Below are positions 44,057 through 53,264 of a stretch of DNA of 64,000 nt, one piece after another. The notes under the pieces are model-generated. The model did no database searches and was not told the origin of the DNA. It was given only the letters and a program-made list of their open reading frames with translations. Position numbers and translations under genes: made by a program. Numbering within the stretch: position 1 is the first letter of the stretch; the number at the start of each line of letters is the position of its first letter. Source of the DNA: Haliea salexigens DSM 19537 (GTDB lineage: Bacteria; Pseudomonadota; Gammaproteobacteria; Pseudomonadales; Halieaceae). The DNA is taken from the NCBI RefSeq assembly GCF_000423125.1, contig NZ_AUHJ01000010.1:62001-126000 (forward strand), read 5' to 3'.

Positions 44057-44938
44057 TTATTTGCGTACTGAACTGCGGTAGGCCCGCGGCGAGAGGCCCA
44101 CGGTCTGTTTGAACAGTCGTGAAAAGTACAGCGCGTCCTCGTAGCCCACAGCGGCAGCAATGGCCTTTACCCGCATTTCCGTGCTGTCCAGTAGCTGGCA
44201 GGCATACTCGATCTTCATGTGCAGAAAATGCTTGATCGGGGAGTACCCGGTCAGGGCCTTGTAGCGGCTGGCAAAATGGTATTTCGACAGGTGAGCGATG
44301 CTGGCCAGCTCCTCCAGCTCCAGGCTGGTGTGAATACTCTCCTGCATGGTCTGCTGGATGGCCTCGAGGTCCAGTCCGGCGGGGTGGCTGGCGCGCTGGC
44401 GCGCCGCCTCAAGTACGATCTGGGTAAACAGGTGGCGACACTGGTTGGCGGCATTGACGAACGCCGAGCTGCTGTAACCGGTGCGATTGACCGCCAGCAG
44501 GTTGTGGAAAGCGGCGATCAGGCTGGGCGCGATGCCCGCCTTGATCACGGGATGCCCCTCGCGATAGCCGAGGTATTCCATGAACAATCCGCTGCTGATG
44601 CCCTGAAAGTGTATCCAGTAGATGCTCCAGGGGTGGTCGCGGCTGGCGCTGTAACTGTGTGCCAGACCCTGGGGTAGAAGAATCAGGTCTCCTGCACCAA
44701 TCGTGTGGCGCTGGTCCTCCAGGCGCAAGCTGCCGTTGCCGTCCACACAGTAGAGCAGCAGGTTGTCGTCGTGACGCAGGCGGCGCATGCGGTGGCCCCG
44801 AGCGTGCGGATAGTAGCCCATGGCCGTGGGGTAGCAGTCGCGCGTCAGGGGGTGCCGGTGGAGCTTTTCCAGCATGAAGGCGGGGGTGAGAAAACGCACC
44901 CCTTCCGAGGGCAGAGGCCACTTGGAGGTGCTGCTCAT
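44057..44938 (-). CDS. AraC-family regulator
   Basis: The 293-residue product has an N-terminal AraC cupin-like sensory domain (about 30-160, with LLLYCVDGNGSLRLEDQRHTI and DLILLPQGLAHSYSA) and a C-terminal double HTH (about 195-290): SLEELASIAHLSKYHFASRY, then YSPIKHFLHMKIEYACQLLD, ending DALYFSRLFKQTVGLSPRAYR. This is the sugar-type AraC layout. It is the last of four genes each overlapping by 4 bases with the previous one, an unusual home for an AraC regulator. Its target may be its own operon, but no operator was identified. Confidence 0.9.
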   Translation of the reverse strand: MSSTSKWPLPSEGVRFLTPAFMLEKLHRHPLTRDCYPTAMGYYPHARGHRMRRLRHDDNLLLYCVDGNGSLRLEDQRHTIGAGDLILLPQGLAHSYSASRDHPWSIYWIHFQGISSGLFMEYLGYREGHPVIKAGIAPSLIAAFHNLLAVNRTGYSSSAFVNAANQCRHLFTQIVLEAARQRASHPAGLDLEAIQQTMQESIHTSLELEELASIAHLSKYHFASRYKALTGYSPIKHFLHMKIEYACQLLDSTEMRVKAIAAAVGYEDALYFSRLFKQTVGLSPRAYRSSVRK

Positions 44939-45819
44939 GGGCCGCCGTTGAGGCGTTGTGTATCCAGCGTGCGCAGCCGGTCGAAGTCGTAGGCGCTTAT
45001 GCTGAAAAACCGTTCAAAGCGGGCGTCACGCACGAAATGCTGGTCGCCCAGGGCGTAAAACGTCAGTTCGCGACCCGCCTCCGGTTGCTGTGCAACCAGG
45101 GTGAAGTCGGGTGATCGGGCGACAAGCTGCGGGCGCTCGCGCTCACCGGCAATGCCATCGACCTGCAGGTTGGCCAGCCCCGACAGCAGCGCTTCCAGTT
45201 CGCGCGGCTCCGGTTGCTCCCCTGTTGCCGTCTCCCAGCCAGTGCCCCGGCGTATCAGCTCGAACCCCGCGCCGGTAATACGTTGCGGGGCAGGCACTTG
45301 CAGCAGGGTGGCGTCCAGCCAGCCTGCTGCCGAGGCCGGTGCATCAAAACTGCTGAACGGCAGGCTGTAAATGGCGTCGTCGCCAGCGCGTCGGGCATGA
45401 ACCTGCCGATACGCCGGCGCTGTACCGAGAAACACGGTGCTCTCTGCGTTGTTTACGGTGGTCATATGGATACGGCGCTGAAAGCGGTAATCCGCCACCT
45501 CGAAACGCTGCCGGGCGGGAACAGTCGTGGCCACGGGAAAGCCGTGACGCGCCGCGGTCAGTGCCACCAGCAGTTTCTCGACGCGGGCCGTATCAGCAGG
45601 CAGACCGTCCAGCGCCGGCAGCTGCCAGCTTCCGCCCTCTCGACGCAACGTCTCCTGCATACCCTCAGCGTCGCCGATGGTTATCGTCGCGATCTGCTCT
45701 GGTTTGAAGGCGACCAGGACCGCCCCCGTGTGTTCTGGCGCAAACGTTTCCTGCGGCCAATAGACGGCGGCGGTAATGGCGCACTGAATCAGCAGAATCA
45801 ACGCCAGCGTGCGGATCAC
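44935..45819 (-). CDS. DUF4340 protein of a Gld-type ABC system
   Basis: This 294-residue protein has an N-terminal helix (VIRTLALILLIQCAITAAVYW, about 1-21) and a large extracytoplasmic beta-rich part with the DUF4340 repeat pattern (LLVALTAARHGFPVATTV, QRFEVADYRFQRRIHMTTV, WLDATLLQVPAPQRITG). DUF4340 proteins accompany GldG-like ABC systems, and their role is unknown. Start GTG 45819 overlaps the stop of the fused permease gene by 4 bases; its own stop overlaps AraC by 4. It is anchored in the inner membrane facing the periplasm. Confidence 0.87.
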   Translation of the reverse strand: MIRTLALILLIQCAITAAVYWPQETFAPEHTGAVLVAFKPEQIATITIGDAEGMQETLRREGGSWQLPALDGLPADTARVEKLLVALTAARHGFPVATTVPARQRFEVADYRFQRRIHMTTVNNAESTVFLGTAPAYRQVHARRAGDDAIYSLPFSSFDAPASAAGWLDATLLQVPAPQRITGAGFELIRRGTGWETATGEQPEPRELEALLSGLANLQVDGIAGERERPQLVARSPDFTLVAQQPEAGRELTFYALGDQHFVRDARFERFFSISAYDFDRLRTLDTQRLNGGP

Positions 45820-48650
45820 AGCCCCAGCCTCCGCCGATAGGCGCGGCGTCGCAGCAGGGTGCGCAGCCGGTGCACAGCGGCCAGCGTCAGCAACCACGCC
45901 ACGGCGCAGGCGTAATTCAGGTATTCGATCCACTGCTGCGCCTCGCGGCTCATCGGGGGCAGTGTGCGGTTGAAGTGTGCCCGGTTGCGGATAGCCAGCA
46001 GTGATGCATCCTGCAGCGACCACTCCAGAGTGTTCATGAACAGCGCCAGCGGGCTCAGGTACTGGGTGCCCGCCGCCGCGACCATCGCATTGAGCATTTG
46101 GTCATCCATGAAGTCGTTGGAACTGAACACCACCAGGCGCGCGGACTCCGCCGATTGCTTGATCAGGCCCCTGGCCCCGGGTTCGTTGTCCGTCTCCAGT
46201 GGCGGTGCCCCCCGCGCAGCGAAGGCGGAAGTGAAGCGGCCCTCCAGTACGGCGCCGAGAACGAAGCTGTCGCGCACGCCTTCCACGGGGAACTGTGGGC
46301 CGCCCTGGCCGTCCTGTTGCGGCAGTATGTCGCGGTTGGCAGAGGCCCAGGCCTGCCCGGTGCTGCGCAACAGGGTCGTGCTGCGCAGGCCCGCTACCGG
46401 TTGAACCTCCATCGGCACAGCCCAGCCGAAGGTCAGCTGCGGCAAATTGGCGGTAATCGGGTGGCCGGGGTTCAGGGCGGGCGGCCTGATGTCGAGAAAG
46501 TACGGGTAGTCGATCATCTGTACATCGCGAAACTCGTAGTCACCAACCCGGCGCAGCACGGGTGCGGGGAATGGCGCATTCCGCTCATCCAGCACCAGCC
46601 TGGGCGCGAGGTGTATGCCGTGTGTCGCCAGCCAGGTGTCCAGCCCGCTCGGGTAGTCCAGCAAGCGCATGTCACCGTTACTGAGCTCGACACTGAACGG
46701 CGAAGTCGCCAGCACTACGGTGCCGCCGCGCATCAGGAACTGGTCGATGGCGAACAGACTGGCGGTATCCAGCTCCAGCGGCGCGACCACTGCGAGTATG
46801 TCTGCATCGGGGTCGACACTGCCATCCCCGAGTTGTTCGGCACGAATGCTGTAGTCCCGCGTGATGGCCTGTTCCAGATTGGCGAAGGTGGGTGCACCGA
46901 GGTGAAAGCGCGCCATCTGCTCGTTCAGTTCCGGCGCGGCCAGCGCGACTGTTCGGGTCAGGCCGCCGGCGAAGCGGCGCAGTCCCGCTTCCAGTACGGT
47001 AACAAAGTCATCCGCCTCGAAGGCATCGGTGGGCAGCTGCACCACCTGCCGCTCATCTTCCAGGGTCAGGTAGAACCAGAAGCGCTGCTCGTCTCCCAGC
47101 CCGGCAATCATGGGCTGGAACCCCCAGGTGTCGGCGAGGTGTCGTGCCAGTGCACCGTCGTTTGCCTCGGGCTCCTCGAAGCGATAGCTGAACTTGCCCG
47201 CGGATTTTTCCACCTGTGCATCGAGCTGCACCTGAATGGCATCGCGATAGTGGCGCAGTCGCTCGGGCAGCAGCGCATGGGGTGAGACATAGGCAACCAG
47301 CTCGATCGGCTGGTCGATCGTGCGGAACAGGTCGTCGCCGAGCTGGTAATTCTGCAGCACATCACGAATTGCCCGGGTCAGGTCAAACTCGGGATTGCGC
47401 AGGCGGACCTCGGCTTCGGTATTGCCCGCTGTGCGCACATCGATGAGGTCGGTAAATCCGAGGGTGGTGAACTCGTCGCCGTATTGCACCAGGACGTGAA
47501 ACCAGGCATTGACCAGGGTCGACTGATAGCGGTCTGCCACCTGCAGCGAAGTGGCGCTCATCTCGTAGCGATCCCGGGCCTCGCGTTCCAGTTCGGGGTG
47601 TCTGGCCGGGTCGATGAACTCCACTCGCACCCCGCCGTCACTGGCGCTGGCGTACTCCGCCATCAGGTCGCGCAGCTGCGGGACCAGCGGTGCCAGCAGA
47701 GGGTGTGTGCGCTCACTGAAATAGCCGCGTATCAACAGGGGTTCGTCCAGCCGCGCAAGAAGCTCCTTGGTGGTGCTGGAAAGTGAGTACAGCTTGCCTT
47801 CGGTGACATCCAGGCGCAGGCCAGACAGCGGCTGCAGCCACACATTGGCCAGCAGGAGGTTGATCAGGAGCAGAACCATGGCAGCCGCGGCACGGCGCTG
47901 TTTCGGGCTGCGTGCATCCGGGGCGCGGCGCTCACGCTCCAGACTGAAGGCGTTGAGGGCGAGAAAGCCGATGACAAGGCTCAGGCCCCAGGCCAGGTCG
48001 CGCACGTCGAGCACGCCGCGGGTGACGTTGTCGAAGCGCGCACCACTGCCCAGCAGGCGTAGCCACTGTGCAGCGCTGTCGGTGGCGAGGCCGGTGAGGG
48101 TGCTGCTGCCAATCAGGTACAGCAGGCCGCACACCAGGCTGCTGCCAATCAGGCTGACGATGGGATTATCGGTGCGCGCCGACACAAACAGCCCGATGCT
48201 GATATACACCGCCCCCAGCAGAAGCGAGGCCAGATACCCGGCAACCACCGGCCCCCAGTCCAGGTCGGCCATCAGCGCCGCGCTAACTGGCAGAGGCAGG
48301 GTGGCCAGTAGCGCCAGCAGCAGCAGGCCGCTACAGGCAAAAAACTTGCCCAGCACGAATCGCCAGATACCCACGGGCTGCACCAGCACATGCTCCAGTG
48401 TGCCGGTGCGGCGTTCCTCGCTCCACATGCGCATGGTCAGTGCCGCGCTGAGTGGAATCAGCAGCAGCGGCATCCAGTCAAACAGCGGGCGCACATCGGC
48501 GATATTGCGGGCAAACCAGGATTCCACCCAGAAGAAGATAAACAGGGTGAGCCCGGCAAACGCGGCGAGAAACAGCCAGGCCACCGGCGAACCGAAAAAC
48601 AGCCGCACTTCCTTCTGTGCGACGCGACGGATGACGCTGTTTGTCGTCAC
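45816..48650 (-). CDS. Fused GldF-like permease and GldG-like protein
   Basis: The 944-residue product fuses two components that are separate in Bacteroidetes gliding systems. Residues about 1-240 form an ABC-2 permease with six helices (VAWLFLAAFAGLTLFIFFWV, ALLATLPLPVSAALM, YISIGLFVSARTDNPIVSL). Residues about 265-285 are another helix, followed by a large periplasmic ABC_transp_aux (GldG) domain (KLYSLSSTTKELLARLDEPL, DPDADILAVVAPLELD, RGGTVVLATSPFSVEL). One C-terminal helix lies at about 905-925. Such fusions occur in proteobacteria. The exported substrate is unknown. It overlaps its ATPase gene by 4 bases. Confidence 0.9.
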   Translation of the reverse strand: MTTNSVIRRVAQKEVRLFFGSPVAWLFLAAFAGLTLFIFFWVESWFARNIADVRPLFDWMPLLLIPLSAALTMRMWSEERRTGTLEHVLVQPVGIWRFVLGKFFACSGLLLLALLATLPLPVSAALMADLDWGPVVAGYLASLLLGAVYISIGLFVSARTDNPIVSLIGSSLVCGLLYLIGSSTLTGLATDSAAQWLRLLGSGARFDNVTRGVLDVRDLAWGLSLVIGFLALNAFSLERERRAPDARSPKQRRAAAAMVLLLINLLLANVWLQPLSGLRLDVTEGKLYSLSSTTKELLARLDEPLLIRGYFSERTHPLLAPLVPQLRDLMAEYASASDGGVRVEFIDPARHPELEREARDRYEMSATSLQVADRYQSTLVNAWFHVLVQYGDEFTTLGFTDLIDVRTAGNTEAEVRLRNPEFDLTRAIRDVLQNYQLGDDLFRTIDQPIELVAYVSPHALLPERLRHYRDAIQVQLDAQVEKSAGKFSYRFEEPEANDGALARHLADTWGFQPMIAGLGDEQRFWFYLTLEDERQVVQLPTDAFEADDFVTVLEAGLRRFAGGLTRTVALAAPELNEQMARFHLGAPTFANLEQAITRDYSIRAEQLGDGSVDPDADILAVVAPLELDTASLFAIDQFLMRGGTVVLATSPFSVELSNGDMRLLDYPSGLDTWLATHGIHLAPRLVLDERNAPFPAPVLRRVGDYEFRDVQMIDYPYFLDIRPPALNPGHPITANLPQLTFGWAVPMEVQPVAGLRSTTLLRSTGQAWASANRDILPQQDGQGGPQFPVEGVRDSFVLGAVLEGRFTSAFAARGAPPLETDNEPGARGLIKQSAESARLVVFSSNDFMDDQMLNAMVAAAGTQYLSPLALFMNTLEWSLQDASLLAIRNRAHFNRTLPPMSREAQQWIEYLNYACAVAWLLTLAAVHRLRTLLRRRAYRRRLGL

Positions 48651-49585
48651 GGTCCCGGCTTCCCCGACGTTGCTTCCCGGAAAATGCTGTCGAGATCGCG
48701 CAGCTGTGGCTGCAGCTGAAACAGGCTGGCGCCCGCTCGCACCACACATTGCGCGATGTTGTTTGCCGCGGTGTCCGGGTCTGCATTCTCGCGCAGCGTG
48801 AGCACCCAGCTTTCACCCTCGGCGATGTCTGCGCGTGGATGTACCGCGGCAATTTGCGGCAGTCGGCGCAGCCAGCGCTCCAGTTCGGGCTCTTCGGTGC
48901 CCGCGCGCAGCACCAGCGTGCGGCTCTCGCGCAGGGTGGCGAGGGGCGCATCCAGTACCAGGCGCCCGGCGGCAATGACCAGCACCCGGTCGCACACCGC
49001 CTCAACCTCCTGCATGATGTGAGTGGACAGTATCACGGTGGCGCGTCGCGCCAGACGCCGCAGCAAGTCGCGCATTTGCGCCGTTTGCCCGGGGTCCAGG
49101 CCGTTGGTGGGCTCGTCGAGTATCAGCAGCTGCGGCTGGCCGAGAATGGCCTGCGCCACACCCACCCGCTGGCGCAGGCCGCGGGAGAGCTGGCTGATCG
49201 GGTCCAACGCGCGTTCCCCCAGAGAGGTCGCGGCAATGGCCTCCTGCAGCGCGAGCGGGCGCTCACGCCGTGGAATACGTTTCAGGGTTGCGACGTAGTC
49301 GAGGTAGTCCGCTACCAGCATTTCCGGATAAACGGGCAGGTGTTCTGGCAGGTAGCCCAGGGAGGCCTGTACCTGTCGGGCATTGCTTGCCATATTGATG
49401 CCGGCAATCGTGACAGTGCCGGCAGACGGTTCCAGGTAACCGCTGAGCATACGCATGATGGTGGTCTTGCCGGCGCCGTTGTGGCCCAGTAGCCCAACGA
49501 CTTCGTTGGTGCCTATCGCAAACGACACGTTGTCCACGGCCTGCGTGCTGCCGTAGCGGCGGGACAACGATTCGACGGCGATCAT
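48647..49585 (-). CDS. ABC transporter ATP-binding protein (GldA-like)
   Basis: This 312-residue ATPase has Walker A GLLGHNGAGKTTIM (about 33-46), the signature SQLSRGLRQRVGVAQAIL (about 131-148; the usual LSGGQ is LSRGL), Walker B QLLILDEPTNGLDP (about 153-166) and the H-loop STHIM (about 188). The C-terminal 80 residues are the extra domain common in ABC-2 exporters. It energises the fused permease in the next gene. ATG 49585 follows the gor stop by 19 bases; a longer frame upstream overlaps gor and was rejected. Confidence 0.93.
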   Translation of the reverse strand: MIAVESLSRRYGSTQAVDNVSFAIGTNEVVGLLGHNGAGKTTIMRMLSGYLEPSAGTVTIAGINMASNARQVQASLGYLPEHLPVYPEMLVADYLDYVATLKRIPRRERPLALQEAIAATSLGERALDPISQLSRGLRQRVGVAQAILGQPQLLILDEPTNGLDPGQTAQMRDLLRRLARRATVILSTHIMQEVEAVCDRVLVIAAGRLVLDAPLATLRESRTLVLRAGTEEPELERWLRRLPQIAAVHPRADIAEGESWVLTLRENADPDTAANNIAQCVVRAGASLFQLQPQLRDLDSIFREATSGKPGP

Positions 49586-49604
49586 GCGGGAACCGCTGAC
49601 TCGT

Positions 49605-50963
49605 TCAATCTTCGTGCCAGGGCTCGCGCATGGTGACGAACTCTTCGGCGGCGGTGGGGTGAATGCCAATCGTGGTGTCGAACAGGGCCTTGGTCGCGCC
49701 GGCGCGCAGGGCGATGGCCATTCCTTGCACAATTTCCCCGGCATCCGGTCCCATCATGTGCAGCCCCACCACGCGGTCGCTGGCCTTGTCGACGATGAGC
49801 TTCATGAACGTGTGTTCGTCGCGGCCGCTGATGGTGTGTTTCATGGGGCGGAATGTGGCCTTGAACAGGCGAATATGACCGAATTTGGCGCGTGCCTGTT
49901 CTTCAGTGAAACCGACAGTGCCGATGTTGGGCTGGCAGAACACGGCGGTGGGGATGAAGTCGTAGTCGACCTGTTGGCCGGCCTCGCCAAACTGGCGGCG
50001 TGCGAACGCCATGCCCTCCGCCAGCGCCACGGGGGTAAGTTCCATACCGCCGGTCACATCACCCAGCGCGAATATGCCGGGCTCGTCGGTCTGGAAGTGC
50101 TCGTCCACGGCGATGGTGCCGAACTCAGTCAGCTTGACGCCGACCTGTTCCAGGCCCAGGCCATCCAGGTGCGGTTTGCGCCCGGTCGCGTACAGCACGG
50201 CATCGGCGGTGAGTCGCGTGCCGTCCGTGAGTTCCAGTTCCAGGCCATCCGCGCCGCGGGTAATGGACTCCACATTGACTTCAAAACGCAGGTCGACGCC
50301 GGTCTTGGCAATCTCCCGCGCCGCGTGGGCGCGAATGTCTGCATCGAATCCGCGCAGGAACAGTGGCCCGCGATACAGCTGCGTGACGCGGGAGCCCAGC
50401 CCGTTGAAGATGCCGGCAAACTCCACGGCAATATAGCCGCCGCCCACGATGACCAGACGCTCGGGGAAATGCTCCAGATCGAACACTTCATTCGAGGTAA
50501 TGGCCAGCTCGCTGCCCGGGAACTCCGGAATATGCGGCCAGCCGCCGGTGGCGATGAGAATCTTGCCGGCGCTGTACTCGCGCTCGCCAACAGCCACCGT
50601 GTTGGCATTCACAATGCGGGCCCGACCGTCGATGACGTCGGCACTGGCCCCCTTGAGCATCTTGCGGTAGATCGCGTTCAGTCGGGAGATTTCGGTCTTT
50701 TTGTTGTCGCGCAGCGTCGCCCAGTCGAAGGCGGGTTTGCTGCTGTCCCAACCGAACCCCTGTGCGTCTTCAAAGGCCTTGCCGAACTCGGAGGCGTAGA
50801 CGTAGAGCTTCTTCGGTACGCAGCCAACGTTGACGCAGGTGCCGCCCATGTAGCGGTCTTCGGCGATCGCCACACGCGCGCCGAAACTTGCTGCGATGCG
50901 CGCCGCGCGCACGCCGCCGGACCCCGCGCCGATAACAAAAAGGTCGTAGTCTTTTTCGCTCAC
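49605..50963 (-). CDS. gor: Glutathione-disulfide reductase
   Basis: The 452-residue flavoenzyme reduces GSSG with NADPH. FAD motif [17 protein letters not shown] is at about 12-28. The redox pair is [15 protein letters not shown] (about 39-53). The NADPH motif [20 protein letters not shown] is near 170, with [10 protein letters not shown] supplying NADP-binding arginines. The C-terminal active-site base is in [13 protein letters not shown] (His about 438). No mercury or lipoamide features are present. It is upstream of the ABC genes on the same strand, 19 bases away, so possibly the first gene of that operon. Confidence 0.95.
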   Translation of the reverse strand: MSEKDYDLFVIGAGSGGVRAARIAASFGARVAIAEDRYMGGTCVNVGCVPKKLYVYASEFGKAFEDAQGFGWDSSKPAFDWATLRDNKKTEISRLNAIYRKMLKGASADVIDGRARIVNANTVAVGEREYSAGKILIATGGWPHIPEFPGSELAITSNEVFDLEHFPERLVIVGGGYIAVEFAGIFNGLGSRVTQLYRGPLFLRGFDADIRAHAAREIAKTGVDLRFEVNVESITRGADGLELELTDGTRLTADAVLYATGRKPHLDGLGLEQVGVKLTEFGTIAVDEHFQTDEPGIFALGDVTGGMELTPVALAEGMAFARRQFGEAGQQVDYDFIPTAVFCQPNIGTVGFTEEQARAKFGHIRLFKATFRPMKHTISGRDEHTFMKLIVDKASDRVVGLHMMGPDAGEIVQGMAIALRAGATKALFDTTIGIHPTAAEEFVTMREPWHED

Positions 50964-51075
50964 GATTCTCTCTCCCGGTTAGAGCGGCCAGTTTATCAGC
51001 CCTTGAGCATACAGATAAGGTAAAGCAAATCCTGTATTATAGGCTGTTCACTTCGAATTCAAGGAAATGGGGAAC

Positions 51076-52107
51076 ATGAAGCGGATTTTTCACTCTTTGC
51101 GCCCGGCCGCACTTGTCGTTGCGGGCGTGCTCGCGGGCAGCGCACTCGCAGCTGACGAAATCGTGTTGAAGAACGGTTCACGCATTCTCGGCACCGTGAC
51201 TGGCGTGCGCGACGGCGTGGTGACGGTGGACACCGAATTCGCCGGTACGCTCAAGGTGCAGCAGGACCAGGTTGAGAGCTTGAGCAGCAGTGAGCCTATT
51301 GTGCTCAAGCTTGCCGACGGTACGGTTGTCGAAGAGTCCTCGCTGCGCGTAGAGGAAGAAACACTGCTGCTGGCATCGGACAATGCCCCGGTCGCCACCT
51401 ACCCGCTGGCTGAGCTCGCTATCAGTAACCCGCAGCCCTGGGAGCTTGGCCAGGGCTATCGCTGGAAGGGCCAGGTCAGCCTCGCGCTGGAGATGCAGCG
51501 TGGCAACACCGATACCGACGAGCTGGACTACGGTATTGAGAGCATCTGGCGCAGCCTGGAGGATCGCTACACCCTGCGCTTTGACGGCGAAGAAGACGAA
51601 GCGAATGGCATCAAGAACGCGGAGAACTGGACAGCGCTGGGCAAGTACGACCGCTTCCTTGAGGGGCCGCTCTACTGGGGTGTGAACGCATCCGCGGAAC
51701 ACGACAAGTTCTCCGACCTCGATCTGCGCTACTACGTGGGTCCCTACATCGGCCGCCAGTTCCACGAAAGGCCGCTGCTGACACTCTCTGCTGAAGTGGG
51801 TGGTGTGTTTGTCGATGAGGACTACATCGTTGCTGAAGACCAGGATTACCTGGGTATGAACTGGTCGGTGGATGCCACCAGTAACTACATCAGTGAGGAT
51901 TCCCAGCTGTACCTGAAGCACACCGGCATCTGGAACCTCGACCAGACCGAGGATGTGATTCTCGACCTGACCCTGGGCCTGTCATTCCCGCTGCTGTTCA
52001 ACATCGACGGGGCGGCCGAAATCCTGCTCGAGTACGACTCCGGCTTGCCCCCCGAGGTGGAGAGCCTGGACCAGACCTACCGTTTCCGCGTGGGTTACAG
52101 CTGGTAG
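51076..52107 (+). CDS. DUF481 outer-membrane protein
   Basis: This 343-residue protein starts with a signal peptide (about 1-25, LVVAGVLAGSALAADE). It has a small N-terminal strand-rich domain (IVLKNGSRILGTVTGVRDGV, similar to SH3-like 'Lon-type' repeats) and then the DUF481 barrel (RWKGQVSLALEMQRGNTDTD, GPYIGRQFHERPLLTLSAEV, ending YRFRVGYSW). DUF481 proteins are salt- or stress-induced outer-membrane proteins of unknown function. ATG 51076 is preferred over 51067 because AAGGA lies ten bases before it. A TATTAT element at 51035-51040 is a probable -10. Confidence 0.88.
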   Translation: MKRIFHSLRPAALVVAGVLAGSALAADEIVLKNGSRILGTVTGVRDGVVTVDTEFAGTLKVQQDQVESLSSSEPIVLKLADGTVVEESSLRVEEETLLLASDNAPVATYPLAELAISNPQPWELGQGYRWKGQVSLALEMQRGNTDTDELDYGIESIWRSLEDRYTLRFDGEEDEANGIKNAENWTALGKYDRFLEGPLYWGVNASAEHDKFSDLDLRYYVGPYIGRQFHERPLLTLSAEVGGVFVDEDYIVAEDQDYLGMNWSVDATSNYISEDSQLYLKHTGIWNLDQTEDVILDLTLGLSFPLLFNIDGAAEILLEYDSGLPPEVESLDQTYRFRVGYSW

Positions 52108-52108
52108 A

Positions 52109-53185
52109 TCAGCCGGGCTGGCTGCGGCGCACGGCTGCCGCCAGCTGTTCCAGCAGGGGTACGGTGTGCTCCAGTGCCAGGCAGGCATCGGTGATGCTCT
52201 GGCCGTAAGTGAGTTGCTCGCGAGCGGCGATAGGCTGGTTGCCCGCCACCAGGTGACTTTCCAGCATCACGCCGCGAATCGCCCGTTGCCCCTGTTCCAT
52301 CTGGTCGCAGAGTGATGACACCACCACCGCCTGGCGCGCTGGGTCCTTGTCGCTGTTGCCGTGACTGCAATCCACAATCAGTGATGCGGGCAGCTCGTGC
52401 TGGGCCAGCGCAGTCGCTGCGGCGTGTACTGCCTCGGCATGGTAGTTGGCGCCGGTGGCACTGCCACCGCGCAGGATGAGGTATCCGTGCGGATTCCCGG
52501 TGGAATGGAGAATCGCCGGCGTGCCTTCCTTGGTCAACGATGGAAACCAGTGGCTGTGGCGGGCGGAGCGAATGGCGTCGATGGCGACATCGATGTTGCC
52601 GTTGGTGCCATTCTTGAACCCCACGGGCATGGACAGGCCCGAGGCCAGTTCACGGTGTATCTGGCTTTCCACGGTGCGTGCGCCAATGGCGCCGAAGCTC
52701 ACCAGGTCGGCGTAGTACTGGCCGAAAGTGGTATCGAGGAATTCGCTGGCCGCGGGCAGGCCGAGTGCGGCCACATCCAACAGTACGCGCCGGGCCTGCC
52801 GCAGGCCCTTGTTGATACGGAAGCTGCCATCCAGATCCGGGTCGTTGATCAGGCCCTTCCAGCCCACGACCGTACGTGGCTTTTCAAAATACACCCGCAG
52901 TACCGGCAGGATGGCGTCACTGAGCGGGGCGCAGGCGGTTTGCAGCTGGCTGGCAAATTCCAGCAGGGCCGCGGGGTCGTGTACCGAGCAGGGGCCCACG
53001 ATCGCCAGCATCCGGCGATCTTCGCCGGCGAGAACGCTCTCGATGGCTCGCCGTGCACCCGCGATCTCGTGGCGCTGCGCGGAGGGCAATGGCAACTCCT
53101 CGGCCAGCACCCAGGGCGTGATCAGCGGTTGTGCGCCGTGGATGCGAACGTCGTCGGTGAGATCTGCCGCGCTGTGGTCTTTCAT
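52109..53185 (-). CDS. aroF: 3-deoxy-7-phosphoheptulonate (DAHP) synthase, class I
   Basis: The 358-residue enzyme condenses PEP and erythrose-4-phosphate, the first step of aromatic amino acid synthesis. Motifs are LAIVGPCSVHDPAALLEF (about 60-77), VYFEKPRTVVGWKGLINDP (metal and PEP region), GARTVESQIHRELASGL, VGFKNGTNGNIDVAIDAI, and IVDCSHGNSDKDP (about 262-274). It is the E. coli AroF/G/H type, which has Phe-, Tyr- and Trp-sensitive isozymes; the N-terminal residues that decide sensitivity do not give a firm answer, so the symbol stands for the family. It is convergent with the DUF481 gene, one base away. Confidence 0.9.
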   Translation of the reverse strand: MKDHSAADLTDDVRIHGAQPLITPWVLAEELPLPSAQRHEIAGARRAIESVLAGEDRRMLAIVGPCSVHDPAALLEFASQLQTACAPLSDAILPVLRVYFEKPRTVVGWKGLINDPDLDGSFRINKGLRQARRVLLDVAALGLPAASEFLDTTFGQYYADLVSFGAIGARTVESQIHRELASGLSMPVGFKNGTNGNIDVAIDAIRSARHSHWFPSLTKEGTPAILHSTGNPHGYLILRGGSATGANYHAEAVHAAATALAQHELPASLIVDCSHGNSDKDPARQAVVVSSLCDQMEQGQRAIRGVMLESHLVAGNQPIAAREQLTYGQSITDACLALEHTVPLLEQLAAAVRRSQPG

Positions 53186-53264
53186 GGGAGTGCCGTTCGG
53201 GGAAAGTAGCGGTGCATTGTCACCCACAGTCGCAGGCCCGACAAGGTGAAGCGGGTGGGGCGGC

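Noticed and set aside
46098-47285. 395-codon plus-strand frame opposite the GldF/GldG fusion
   Set aside because: No ribosome site, no family, composition of an antisense shadow; the fused gene is supported by its neighbours and overlaps.
49584-51023. 479-codon plus-strand frame opposite gor
   Set aside because: gor has FAD, redox Cys pair and NADPH motifs; the opposite frame has none.
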